NCBI GenBank assembly: GCA_009746045.1
Contig: RPFO01000154.1
Location: forward strand, 4,158,763-4,222,762
DNA from: Mesostigma viride
Lineage: Eukaryota; Streptophyta; Mesostigmatophyceae; Mesostigmatales; Mesostigmataceae
Direction of reading: 5' to 3'
Length of the DNA stretch: 64,000 bases
Under the pieces are notes generated by a model. It was given only the letters and a program-made list of their open reading frames with translations. It ran no database searches and had not been told where the DNA came from. The position numbers and the translations under genes are program-made. Shown one piece after another: positions 10,607 through 21,158 of this stretch (within the stretch, counting starts at the first letter, position 1; every line of letters starts with the position of its first letter).

Positions 10607-11398
10607 CAAAGAGACAACCAGCGCAGGCCAGAAATCGGGAGAATCCGGACCATGGTAGCTCGAGCCTGCCGTTATCTTTTCCGCGTTTTCGAGTCGTTCA
10701 GGATGATGAAGATGAATGGTGATGGAAATGTGTATCCTTGTGCATTGAAATTATGGCTGGCTTACGTGTGGAGCGACTAGATGACCTAGACGGTGGGGCC
10801 GGAAACAGCATGCTTGATCAGGGCGTGTGTTTCTAGCCTAACTGGCCGGGAGTGTCTAGTGGTGAGCACCATTGCTGCGATCGCTCTCCCACCATTTACG
10901 AGGAAATACCCGCAAATGGAAAACCACTGAAAAGGTCTAGCTAGTCAGTCATCACGTTAGCCATGCCATGATTCCAAACGTCCAAGAACTGCACACGGTG
11001 CAAAGGCAAAAAGCCGGAGGACAGCACTTTCAAATGTGCGGCGGGAACCAAAAGCCCGCGGATGCCAGAAAACATCGTGTTGCGGCAGCGACGCGACGAT
11101 GTGGACAACGAATCCAGTGCCAAGCTCGGAACGGCCGCAAAGGAGATCTGGCATCACAGGGTTCAGATGTGCGGAGATACTATGCGATCCAGCCGGTCCA
11201 CGACCTGTTTGTAGAGCTTGTGCCAAGGGGCAGCACCGAACAGATGTGGGTGACGTTGCAAAAAACATCGGACTTGACGGAGCATAATGGCTCGGTCATA
11301 GTCTTTGACCAATAAACGCTGCAAGAGTTCAACAAGAGTCGTGATGAAATCAACACGATAAGAACAAAGACGGGAAAAACGATGTAACTGAGAAAGAA
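10607..11398 (-). mobile_element. insertion in repeat A; 468-bp end nearly identical and inverted to 19939-20406
   Basis: Bases 10607-11074 are the near-perfect reverse complement of 19939-20406. The copy here is longer, extending to about 11398, where repeat A resumes with GTTCCTAATTAATT. The shared terminus is CAAAGAGACAACC at 10607. The shorter copy at 19939 is flanked by ATATGTG on both sides, so it looks like a truncated insertion. The minus strand has a partly open frame (about 11390-11170) but no motif I recognise. The element type is unknown. Confidence 0.65.
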
Positions 11399-11581
11399 CT
11401 GTTCCTAATTAATTAATTAATGTGGACGCCCCCAGCGGGCTAGAATAGCTAGTAGCCCTAGCTTGACTTCATTGGTAGTCACTGCCGCTATGGCAGCCAT
11501 GCTTAGAATGTTTGCCTAGCTGACAGTGCCACCATACCTAGTCACGTGCACCGCTAACGCACGGTACACAACCAGCCATAG
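11399..11581. other. intergenic / end of repeat A
   Basis: The tail GTTCCTAATTAATTAATTAA of repeat A is followed by unassigned sequence. Confidence 0.4.
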
Positions 11582-11875
11582 CAATAGCTTAGTCCTTGTA
11601 CAGCCATGCTACATCCTGGCTTCGATCAGATTAATTGCCCACGCTCCTTCAGTTGTTATGCCATGCTCACATGGCGGTCTTATTGCACCCACAGATTGCC
11701 GGATCGTTAGCGTGTCCGTTTAGCTAGCGCGCCCGAATGCAGCTGTGGCATGCCTTTGGCATGAAGGAGACTGGGGGTCTCTGCCCTTTCTCCTGTAACT
11801 TGTGCACACACAGGGATTAAAAGCACTTCGGTGCTCCGTGACTCCCCAACGGGAGCATGTGTTTAATTAATTAAA
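11582..11875 (+). repeat. dispersed repeat family B (SINE-like), copy 1
   Basis: It is closely similar to 22256-22545, and its 3' part recurs at 36563-36671, 38000-38139 and, more weakly, 54940-55015. Diagnostic blocks are CAGCTGTGGCATGCCTT, TCTCTGCCCTTTCTCCTGT, AGCACTTCGGTGCTCCGTGA and CTCCCCAACGGGAGCA, ending in TTAATTAA repeats. AGCACTTCGGTGCT and CTCCC-CAAC-GGGAG are both stem-loops. The simple-repeat tail and the flanking duplication at the 36563 copy indicate retroposition. I did not find convincing tRNA-type promoter boxes. Confidence 0.8.
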
Positions 11876-12945
11876 TAATTCTGCCCCGGCCTGCCACTGC
11901 CGTGGGTGCTGGCCCTTGTGGCTCTGGCAAGGCAGTGCAGAAGACGATTCCACAGTGCTTTTCCAATGTGCATGATCAAGGCAGAGATCTGGGTGCATTA
12001 TACAATATTCAATCATCAATTATATTGAGTTGATGGCATTCATGCAAAATGTTGTAAAGGCTGATGCATTATAATAAAAGGGTATTGTAATAAAAGAGAC
12101 CGGTGTTAAATGGTCAATAATTTGCATGACCACAATATACACATGTACTTGAAGGATGAATTGCAATGTAAATATCCAAGTGTGGCAGGTGGCAAGTCAC
12201 TACCGCTATATGTTCATTAATGAATAACATAGAATAATTATATAGTAGTAACATTGAAATGGTTAATTGTTGGCTGCATGCAGGGTCACACATGATGAAG
12301 GATTCCTTGGAATACCCCGTACTTTTCAGCATTTGCCTCAAAAATACCCCGTACTTCCACAACTTGAAAAATACCCGTACTGCCGTATACTGCGTATTTT
12401 TTCCCGTATTTTTGACCCCTCCTGAAAATACCCGTACTTTTGCAGTACGCGCGGGTTTTGCCGAATACCCCGTACTGCCGTACAGACCAACACGGGTGGC
12501 TGGGATGCGATGGTGGCCGTCTGCTCCGCTATCTATGGGACCTGTAAGGCCAGGGCCTCGGTGTGGGCGGTGATGGCTTCAACTTGGCTTCTTCATGAGC
12601 ACGCCGCACCGACTTGCCCTCCGCCTGCATGGTTGAGGCGAGAGACAAGTGCAGCGTGCGTCTCAGATGCCTGCGCCGCGGTGTGCAGCGCCGTGAACTG
12701 TGGTAATTGTGCAGTAATTGGCTCATTTACACGTGCCCTTGGCCAGCATGCATATACGGCCTGAACTTGATCATGAACGTGGGCGTCCTAGCTAGTCATG
12801 GCGTCACCGTGAGTGATGAAGGCAGCTTGGGGGCTGGCATGGAAGGCATCTGATGTGCACTAGGCCGCCATATGTGGCCGCAGCACAGGTACATAGCTGA
12901 CCTAGCCCAGCAATTGACTCTCTCAACACTAGGAATTCGCGGGTG
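11876..12945. other. intergenic; CCCGTAC-rich patch
   Basis: No gene recognised. Between 12313 and 12485 the motif AATACCC(C)GTAC recurs about six times at irregular spacing. Confidence 0.4.
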
Positions 12946-13050
12946 GTAAAAAAGTGGTAAAAGTGGTAAAAGTGGGTGGTAAAAGTGGTAAAACCAACAT
13001 TTTACCACTTTTTACCACTTTTACCACCCACTTTTACCACTTGTACCACT
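12946..13050. repeat. hairpin built from GGTAAAAGT repeats
   Basis: Tandem GTGGTAAAA units (about 12950-12992) are followed by their reverse complement (about 12999-13045), separated by ACCAACAT, giving a large imperfect stem. Confidence 0.85.
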
Positions 13051-13644
13051 CTTAGGGATCCCTGCTCTCATGGCATCACACCGGCGCTCCACAAACCATG
13101 ATGGATACGGTCAGTTTCATGTACAGGCATGTCCTATACGCATGCGTCAGGGAAGATGCTTTGTTGATGCGGAAGAGGAATGGCGGGGACGTATGCAATG
13201 GGTTGGATGGACTCATCAAAGCAAGCGATGCCAATTGCAATCAAGCGATTGAGGATTAAGGAGGCCACCCATAACTCTGGGTTGCCGGCCATCGCAGCCT
13301 TCTTTCATTTAATCTTCTTTGCCACTTATTAAGAGTCAGCCATGCCATGCAAGATAACTGCCCATGTTTTGTACCACGCACAACCATAACAAAGCAGCAG
13401 CTTTGTTATCCATAGCCCTGACTGCGTCGACATCAATATTGTCATCGGCGGCAATGGCCAGCCCGCCGGCAATAGCTTGCACGCAACCTGGCAGCACGGC
13501 CTCTGCCTAACATCTGCTGTAATTGCGGCATGCACCTGCTGCCCGCAGGTTGTGCATGTCGGGAGGTTGATAACAACCCCGACGCCGTGGGCGTCGTTAG
13601 CTCCAAGAAAGCCTGCATCAAACATGACGTTTGGGGCTTACACA
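13051..13644. other. intergenic, no gene seen
   Basis: No recognisable coding or repeat structure up to the TA-rich insertion site of the next element. Confidence 0.4.
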
Positions 13645-14508
13645 AATATATATATGGACGCCTTGGCTCCCAGCCACTACTCGGTGGCGCTCTGGCACCA
13701 GCTATTTGCCCCGCAGCCTCTTGTTCCGGCCGGGCGGCCTTGTGGTAGCTGTGGGCAGCCGCTGGATCCCACGGGGACTCACTATGTACCTTGCCTGCAT
13801 GGGGGGCCAACAGAATCAGAATTGGTATTTGTATTTGCACACTGTCCTCCTGACGGTGGTGCTCGCCATGATTCGGTCGGTTTTCCCCCACGCGAACATC
13901 CGGTCCGAGGATGCGGATGGCGCTGCCTTCTATTCCCCCAACCACCGGCCTGACATCGTGGTGCTGGACTTTGAGGGGGTGGCCGGCATCTGCTTATTGA
14001 CGTTTCGGTGGCGCGGCCCTTGGCTCTTAGCCACGTGGCTGGGGCCTCCCTCACGGCAGGTTACACGGCGGACCGGGCGGAGCGGGCCAAGCTCCTGGCC
14101 TACGGCGACGTCGGGCACCATCGTGTGGTGCCCTTTGTCCTGGAGGAGTTTGGGGCCATGGGGCCCCTGACCTCCGCCTTCTTCAAGGAGTGTTGCCGGC
14201 TCCGGGAGGACCGGCTGGACCTGGAGGGCCAGCGGGCCCCATGGTCGGCGCGGACCTGGACGTCATATTGGCCTCAGCGCTTGTCGGTGGCGCTGACTCG
14301 GGCCATGGCTGACATCATGCTCCGCCGTACGCGGGCTGATTTTGCGGTGCAGCAGGGCTATTAGGTTCCTCCCGTTAGGCGTTTCCATTGGTCTTATCGT
14401 AGTATAGAGCTTTGACATGGCTCTGTATATAGGTTTATAGCTGGGCGTTTGCTTTGGTTTGAGTGATTTCACTCTGCTGTAAGTAATTATATTTTTAATA
14501 TATATGGA
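13645..14508 (+). pseudogene. 5'-truncated RLE-type non-LTR element (3' end of ORF)
   Basis: In two to three frames this encodes the C-terminal part of the protein at 55361-63007. Landmarks are HQLFAPQPL, CGSCGQPLDPTGTHYV, NHRPDIVVLDFEG, LLIDVSVARPLALSHV, VPFVLEEFGAMGPL and LREDRLDLEGQRAPWSARTW, ending at the TAG at 14362. Indels separate the segments. The 3' UTR ends with the stem-loop GAGTGATTTCACTC and GTAAGTAATTATA. AATATATATGGA-type sequence flanks both ends (about 13645-13658 and 14497-14508), consistent with a target-site duplication. A dead 5'-truncated retroposed copy. Confidence 0.9.
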
Positions 14509-14655
14509 TGATGGGTTTTTTGCCAAGTCTGACACAGCCTTGAAATCGGTTGGAAATATGCAGTAGCTTGGGGAAAAATATTGCAACGGTACTGAAAAAG
14601 TCGTTCGGTCAAAGGCTTTAGAATTAAAAAATGCGTCGTCAAATGATCACAATAT
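14509..14655. other. short unassigned spacer
   Basis: AT-rich sequence between the truncated non-LTR copy and a LINE 3' fragment; no feature seen. Confidence 0.4.
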
Positions 14656-14781
14656 GATCGAGGATATGTACGCTGATTTGCCCTATGTTTCCCACATTCT
14701 TAGGCACAGGCGCCTCGGCCTAGCCGGGCATGCACCTGACCCGCAGATCAGGTAGACACATCAGATAGACCGAGCTGGCAC
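14656..14781 (+). pseudogene. LINE RT C-terminal fragment (left half, split by the Copia element)
   Basis: It is nearly identical to 36925-37048 (for example TGTACGCTGATTTGCCCTAT and the HIxRHRGLGLAGH coding region). The match breaks after CTGGCAC and resumes at 32716 on the far side of the Copia element. This fragment is therefore the insertion target, and GGCAC (14777-14781) is the left target-site copy. Confidence 0.88.
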
Positions 14782-15128
14782 AGTTGAGTAACTCTAGAGC
14801 CCTAGGATCTGGCTCTGAGTTCCCCATGTCCGTCCGCACGCCTTCCGCTAGCGTCCGCTCAGCCGCCGGCTATAATCCGGCGGTCCGATGCGGGCGACCG
14901 GTCTAAGAGCGGCGCCTAGGGCCGGCGCCACCTAGGCCCCAGTCCGGGGCCTTATCCGGGTCAGTACGGACAGCTAGCTTGTCCTACGGTTACGGCTAAC
15001 CGGATAGGCTTTGCTGGCTAAGACATAAACCAGTGGTTGGCCAGCTCCGACAGCAGTTCTCTGTGTTCACCTTATCCCAAGCTCATCGTGACCGACCGCC
15101 ATAGCTCAGCCGGTCGGGGGCTTAAACT
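14782..15128 (+). repeat. 5' LTR of the Copia-like element
   Basis: 347 bp, termini AGTT...AACT. It differs from the 3' LTR at about 14890 (A/G), 14975 (A/G) and 15124 (A/T). CATAGCTCAGCCGGTC near its end resembles a tRNA A box, possibly by chance. Confidence 0.93.
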
Positions 15129-15147
15129 TGTATTCATAAAAATCCCG

Positions 15148-16785
15148 ATGGCTTCCGGTACACGGAGCCGCACGGGCGAACACACAGATACGCCAAGTGG
15201 CGAGGCCGCAGGGTCCGTCCTGCCACGCTTTAGTGCGGACGAGGCCACGAGGTTGATGCAAACCCTCGTGGCGCAACCTGAACTGGCCAAGCAGTTCAAG
15301 CATTTGATGCTTGCTGCTGACGACGCACTGAATCGCGGCCCTCTCAAGCAAACGGATCGAGGTACGTGCCCGCTGATCTACCTGCCGACTATACGGCGGA
15401 CGACGCAGCAGATTTTCTGGCTGCTCTCAAGCGTCTGCGCGATGGACGCGCGGACAAAGATTCGGATCTGATTGGCAAGTTCCGTGCAGTATTCTGCAGT
15501 ACAACCAAGCACCCAAACATTGCCAATCTAGTTCGCATTGCGGACGACAACAAACAAACCTGGGAAGTTTTTTACAACGGTCTAGATGCCCACTTGTCGC
15601 GGTCTAAGGAAGAGGCCGACGAGCAAGCCTTCAACGATTTCGAGGGCTATGCAGTTAATAAGGCAAATTTGCCCGGGGCTGCACGTGATTTCCAGGTCTT
15701 CGTGCACGTACAAGCACAAGCTGCTAGATACTCTCAAGCCCATTTTCCTGTGCAATCGATTTCTCAAGAAATGCGACCTGTCGTCGGATGTGCATCTGAC
15801 CATAGCGACGGAACTCAAAAAGAAGAGTGCCGTCAGTTTCGACGAGGGCATGCTGTATTTGATCTCATGCTTCAAGAGTGCGCAGTCCAAGCCGGCTGCC
15901 TCGGCTGCTCTGCCATCCCTGCGCAAGGTGGATACCGGCGCGTCTTCTTCTTCAGGCGCAGAGGCTCCAATTACGCGGTCGGAGCTTACGGCCATCCTGA
16001 AAAAGGTCGTCGGCCACGGCAACAACGGGGGCCAGCGAGGGCGCAAGCGCGGGCATGGTGGCGACGCCAAGCAGGGTGATAATCCCCCGGCCAAGCGGCA
16101 GCAGGGGGCGTCTACTGACCGCAAGCAACGCTGTGAGCGCTGCTTCGGACGTCGCCATGTCCGGGATGACTGCCGAGTTCGCCCGGACCTGGAGCTCGAG
16201 GACAACCTTTGCCGCAAGTGCCACGACGTTCTGCGTGGTCACAGCGTGGAGGCGTGCAAGGCCAAGCGCATCGTCGTCCACGGCACACGCGAGGAGTGGG
16301 CAGAGCGACGGGCAGCACGAAAGTCAGGTGAGAGCACGCTCGATACCCCTTCTTTTGCTCAATGCGTCACGCTGAACCGGGCCGTCGTAGAGCCTGACGT
16401 CGTTCCTAAAAGCAACGTGACTGCATCCTCTGTCTCATTCCGTGATGTGCTCACGCAATCCGTTGTTGCTCTGGCTCTGTCGCGCCAGGATCACGTGCTT
16501 CCTGAGCACGGGTCTACAATGCGTGACCTAAGCAAGGTGGTGTCTTCTAGGTCGGGTGTGTACAACGCCGAGCGACCAAGCACTACTGTAGCACCCCAGC
16601 TAGATACTGGGGCGGTTGGGCCTATGAGGAATGTTGTGACAGTGCAAGAGAATGCTGGGCGGGCAGATGTTCTCGGTACACACCACCCTAGTGTGGATCT
16701 TCACATTGGCAAGGTGCTCACACGGGCGGCCTTTCGTGCAGCCTCTGAAGCTGCCCAGTTAGCCAATGTCACTATACCCCAGTAG
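15148..16785 (+). pseudogene. Copia-like gag with Cys/His-rich zinc region, frameshifted
   Basis: The likely start is the ATG of MASGTRSRTGEHTDT about 20 bp after the 5' LTR. The protein runs in one frame to about 15360, another from there to about 15700 (ADFLAALKRLRDGRADKDSD, WEVFYNGLDAHLSRSKEEAD), then back to the first, ending at 16785. The last part has basic sequence (GGQRGRKRGHGG) and a cysteine/histidine cluster, CERCFGRRHVRDDC...CRKCHDVLRGHSVEAC, which suggests zinc-dependent nucleic-acid binding. It is not the classic CX2CX4HX4C knuckle. A short spliced intron instead of the first frameshift cannot be excluded. Assignment as gag rests on position after the LTR and zinc-rich C-terminus. 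Confidence 0.72.
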
Positions 16786-16829
16786 TCACCCCACCTGTTG
16801 AGAATCCTGACAATGCCACTGCACCTCAG

Positions 16830-17292
16830 GCTGTCACCCTGAAACTGCTAGCATACCAGATGCACCGTGCATACGGGCATGAGGCCCAAGCCGAGGTAGA
16901 GGGGGCACACATGTTGGGGGCACCTTTATACAACGAGCTGAAGAATGTGCGTGCATGCTCAGTGTCCTGCTTGCATCAAGATCAGGAAGAAGTCGCGTAG
17001 GCGGCATGCCAAGACTCCACCCTTGGAGCGAGGGTACCTTGTGGGGGATGTCATGCACATGGAAGGGGGGGACACCTATTTCATAGTCAAGGATAGGTTC
17101 AGCAAGGTCACATACATTGAGCCGCTGCCCCACATGTATGAGGCTGACCTGCACAGGGCTATCAAGATCAGCCTGGCTTTCTTTCATCCCGTAGTGGAGC
17201 TCATGCTAGACCAGCAGTTCCGCTGTGTGCAAGGTTTGCCGGGGATGGAGGCCGTGGTCATCGTGGGGCGTGAGGATCACGGCAATATGGGA
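16830..17292 (+). pseudogene. Copia-like integrase, N-terminal part (interrupted)
   Basis: A pre-integrase histidine pair appears in MHRAYGHEAQAEV (about 16860-16900). The CPAC cysteines (about 16960) follow in the frame starting at 16945, so an HHCC zinc module is present across a frameshift. The catalytic-core start GDVMHMEGGDTYFIVKDRFSKV provides the first Asp. The frame breaks at HGNMG (17281-17292), where the CACTA element starts at 17293. The continuation MIDRTVSYVKTVAAKR begins at 29055 in the matching frame. Confidence 0.85.
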
Positions 17293-17348
17293 CACTATAC
17301 TTTTCGTCCGAGGGTAGTAAAAAGGATCCGAGGCGTAAATTACGAGGT
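17293..17348 (+). repeat. CACTA left terminal inverted repeat
   Basis: 56 bp starting CACTATACTTTTCGTCC; it pairs with 28997-29052 with two mismatches. Decayed TTACTACCT-type subterminal repeats follow to about 17420. Confidence 0.95.
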
Positions 17349-17799
17349 CTTATCTTACTACCTAGATCCGAGGCGTGAGATCCAACGCCGTAATCATTAC
17401 TACCTATCATCCTACGTAGTAATTTTACTAGCCGTAAGTAAGAGTAACGTTACGACTGCACATCTTTGGTAGTACATTACCGACAGAGTAAATTACCGCG
17501 ACGGGTCTTGGTTGGTAATCTACCACCTGTAGATTAGGTGCCAGTGATCCGATGCTGTAAGATACGTTTCAGTAAGTTACTTCGGGGATCTTTGCCTGTA
17601 CACGGCCAGATGGATAATTATATTGTAATGGAGAAGTGGGAGAACGTGCGTGTCTATTAGCAAATGCAGCGAAATATAAAAATGTAGTTATCAGCCTTTT
17701 TCGCCTATTCAGCAGTTGTCGTTGTCGGCCGTTGTCAGTAAGCGGCTATAGATTATGTGTGCTGGGGCCGGTGAAAAGACGCTAGCAAAGTTCGTCTGA

Positions 17800-18910
17800 A
17801 TGGCGTCCAATAGAGGGGATTTTATTGTTAGTGGATTGTTGGACGAGGAGAAGGCGAGGTTGCTGGCGGAGAATGCGAAAGAGCAGAGGGAAGCAGCGGA
17901 AGCCGTGCGTGGAAGATGAGGTAACGGGATGGAGTGTGGGCCCTGGCTTCTGGTTATGAAATGATGGCGGTTGCAGGCCAGCCGTGCTCGCTGGTAATGG
18001 GTGCGTGGTGTTGAAATCCAAGTTCTGCGCGTATTCTGTTTTTTGGTCAATGATTGAAGGGATGTCGCCTTGTTTTATTTTTGTGCATCTGCGTCCCGTC
18101 GTGACTGCCTCGTCATGGACGCCCAGGGGTAGAAGTTCGAACGAGGGAATGATTTTTCAAACGCCTGGATATGTTATGATAGTACGAATAAATGGTAATG
18201 GGTAGAGGCGGCCAAAATTTTGTTGGAAGTGTGCCAACGCCGCACATACGACTTGAACAACCCTAGGTATCTTAGGAAAAGGAAACACGGATACGTCGGA
18301 GTGGAGGAAGAGGAAGACGATGACGATGGTGAAGACGGAGAGGTTTACAATGGAGGCCTTGAGAATGGGGAGACATTGAAGCAGGAGAGCAGGGTAGCGG
18401 TGAGTGGCCCGTCATGAATTACATTGTGGTTGCAGTTGTTAGCGAGGCGTGTTGATTGCTTCTTGCCGCGGGTAATCGCTAGCGTGCATAACCTTCTTTT
18501 TTCAACAGGTGTTCTGGTGCATTGACTGCCGCAAAGCAATTCATGGGACTGATTATGTGCCTATCATGCCGTTTGGGAATCATACATTGCCAACATTTCG
18601 TGTTTAGAAGGCGCGCCTTCAGAAGCATATTCAGCACCGCACGAGCCAGGTGCTGAAGGCGTGCTTGGAGAGGAAGGGGTATAAAGTGCGCATGACCGCA
18701 TCGAAGAAGAAGAAGCAGCAGGAATCGGGCAAGACCATGATAACCGAGCCAGGATTGGCTTTCGTGCATGCAGTACATGGTGCGGCGCAGGCAGTGAATG
18801 CTGCATCGATTGCAGCGGTGCAGCCTGTGGCCATGGCGGTGCAGGGCGCGGGTCCTGAAGTGTGGGCGTTGGCGAAGCAGATTCACGATGCTGTCATGGC
18901 CACGTTGTGA
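17800..18910 (+). CDS. candidate three-exon gene inside the CACTA element, unknown function
   Basis: Proposed exons are 17800-17904, 18208-18399 and 18509-18910, with GT-AG introns, all phase 0. The donors are GTGCGT and GTGAGT; the second acceptor follows a pyrimidine-rich TTTTTTCAACAG. The predicted 242-codon product has a charged helical start (DEEKARLLAENAKEQREAAEA), an acidic tract (EEEEDDDDGEDGE), a CIDCRK pair, a lysine-rich stretch (ASKKKKQQ) and an Ala/Val-rich helical C-terminus. One in-frame TAG (18605-18607) interrupts exon 3, so it may be a pseudogene. I do not recognise the family. It lies about 0.5 kb inside the left end, where a transposon-encoded protein could sit. The exon structure is my own prediction. 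Confidence 0.45.
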
Positions 18911-19930
18911 AGCCAAGGAATGGGTGTTGGTTCCAGTCAGGTGCCTCGCCCGGAGGAAGCTTTTCTGCTGTAAGCAGAGGTGCGGCATCAAGCATTTGCA
19001 ATCGCCATGAGAGCAGTGGAGATGTCAGCGGCATGAAGCATTTGCAATCGCCATGAGAGCAGTGGAGATGTCTGCGGCATTGGGAGATCTGCAGACAATT
19101 GCAGGAGGACATTGTGCGGTACGCTTGTAGGGTGTAAGCTGTGTTGTTCCGCTCGCTAATGGACATGTGCCCCTGTAACCTCTTCCAGGCTAGTATCTGC
19201 TATCCACCTCTTCAGGCTTGAAAAGTAAATTGCTGTACGGTTCACAATTGGCATGGCTTGACATGCACGCGTCCTTGACTGTGGTCTGCATGGGTTTGGG
19301 GTTTAGCGGTTTACATCAGACTCTGCTGTGTATCTGCTTAATCAGCCGACGTGTCACATGGGGACAGCAACGGCGCTGGGATGCAGCCCGGTGTGAATGC
19401 GAGTAAGGTACGCGCTGGCATGCATGGCGGATGGGGCGTGGAAGCCACGACCCACGTTTTTGTGTGTGCACGGGGGGCTAGGGGGCAAGTCGTTGTGTTG
19501 CTGCCATCCATATGGCCATGGATATGCGGGAAGCTTTCCCTGTACCCATACTTAATGATGCATGGACTGGTTGTGACAGCCAAGGGTTTAGCTGTCGTGG
19601 GTTTGCTGAGTGATCATGGCAGTCTGCTAGGCTGGTGCTAGAACAGCCATAGCGCGGTTACTGCTATGTCTTGCCCGTGCTAACTGATGCTGCAGCCATG
19701 CGTGGAGCGCGAATCGTCCCGTGAGGAGAAGGAGGAGGCGGGGCCGGTGCACCCATGGGCAGGGCCGGAGAAGAAGGACGCGGAGCACCCAGTGTGGGAG
19801 AAGGAGAAGGCGGGGAAGCACTGAAGCTCCACCCCATGTCAGGCCTCTAGTATAGGTGCCAGTTAACTAAACCCATGCACGTGCAGGTTGTAGCTCAGAA
19901 TGTATTTAAAATCATATGCCCCTTTTCAGG
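18911..19930. other. unassigned CACTA interior
   Basis: No gene recognised. A short direct repeat (GAAGCATTTGCAATCGCCATGAGAGCAGTGGAGATGTC type) occurs twice at about 18985-19075. Confidence 0.4.
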
Positions 19931-19938
19931 TATATGTG

Positions 19939-20406
19939 TGTTTTCTGGCATCCGCGGGCTTTTGGTTCCCGCCGCACATTTGAAAGTGCTGTCCTCCGGC
20001 TTTTTGCCTTTGCACCGTGTGCAGTTCTTGGACGTTTGGAATCATGGCATGGCTAACGTGATGACTGACTAGCTAGACCTTTTCAGTGGTTTTCCATTTG
20101 CGGGTATTTCCTCGTAAATGGTGGGAGAGCGATCGCAGCAATGGTGCTCACCACTAGACACTCCCGGCCAGTTAGGCTAGAAACACACGCCCTGATCAAG
20201 CATGCTGTTTCCGGCCCCACCGTCTAGGTCATCTAGTCGCTCCACACGTAAGCCAGCCATAATTTCAATGCACAAGGATACACATTTCCATCACCATTCA
20301 TCTTCATCATCCTGAACGACTCGAAAACGCGGAAAAGATAACGGCAGGCTCGAGCTACCATGGTCCGGATTCTCCCGATTTCTGGCCTGCGCTGGTTGTC
20401 TCTTTG
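19939..20406 (+). mobile_element. 468-bp insertion, inverted near-identical copy of 10607-11074
   Basis: It starts TGTTTTCTGGCATCC and ends GTTGTCTCTTTG. ATATGTG lies immediately before (19932-19938) and after (20407-20413), a likely 7-8 bp target duplication. The host sequence is another copy of repeat A (CATATGCCCCTTTTCAGG before, GACTCCCAACGGATAT after). Confidence 0.75.
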
Positions 20407-20488
20407 ATATGTGTAACAGTGACTCCCAACGGATATATGTTCCTAATTTATTAAATTCTTACTGAATAATTGTTGTCTTTATGAACCC

Positions 20489-20830
20489 ATGAAGAGCAAA
20501 GCCCGGTGGGGAGTACATGTAACGCATTACCACGAGAAGGGGTCCCCACACCGCATTTCTTCGCTCTCTGTTCCTATGCAGAACAAGAAGAGGTGGAAGA
20601 CCAATGTCCCGGCTCACACGCCAGCCCATGTGGGTAAGCCCCCTCCCCCAAAGCGGAAGGGGCGCTTTGGGGAGAAGTGTAGTGAGGATTTTGTAGACTA
20701 GATAGCTTAGAGTTAGCTTATTTCGATGTTGCGGCTTGACCCACCTCTACCCATTCAGCAAGGAATATGCATGTGCTGCATGATCTCCCAACGGAGGCAT
20801 GTTATAATTTTATTTGATTCTTTAATGTAG
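20489..20830 (+). pseudogene. probable LINE 3' fragment with hairpin tail
   Basis: A 70-codon frame (20489-20701) rich in Pro/Lys ends at TAG. CTCCCAACGGAGGCATG and an AT-rich tail (about 20788-20825) follow, the same stem-loop that closes repeats A and B. I infer the 3' end of a LINE-like element; no diagnostic domain is present. Confidence 0.4.
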
Positions 20831-20960
20831 TGTCTTGGGGCATGATGCAGATGAGATTTGTAACTTTCCGTGTAAGTATGCTAAAGAGATTAGCATAGTA
20901 CTCTAAACATGCCCATGCGCATGACACGCAAGTACTAACTTACTTACACCAGACCTGGCA
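20831..20960 (+). repeat. LINE 3' UTR with ACTT tail
   Basis: This matches the 3' end of the LINE copy at 52404-53429: GATTAGCATAGTACTC, a CATGC...GCATG stem and GACACGCAAGTACT, then a short decayed ACTTACTTAC tail. Confidence 0.75.
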
Positions 20961-21158
20961 ATAAACAAGCATTGATGGGATGGACCCAACGATACATAAT
21001 GGGCGTGCATGCGTAAAAAATATACACTATGCATGGCCCAATGGGCATGCATTCAAATAATTACAAATGAAGGCCGCCATGAGAGCACTGAAGCTAAACC
21101 AGACCGGGCCACAATTAACCCTCCAGCACCAAAGTTCCACTGCATCATGTAAGACAAG

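Noticed and set aside
16545-16640. LDTGA word near the end of the Copia gag as the missing protease
   Set aside because: No hydrophobic context, no second LLG-type motif downstream; probably chance.
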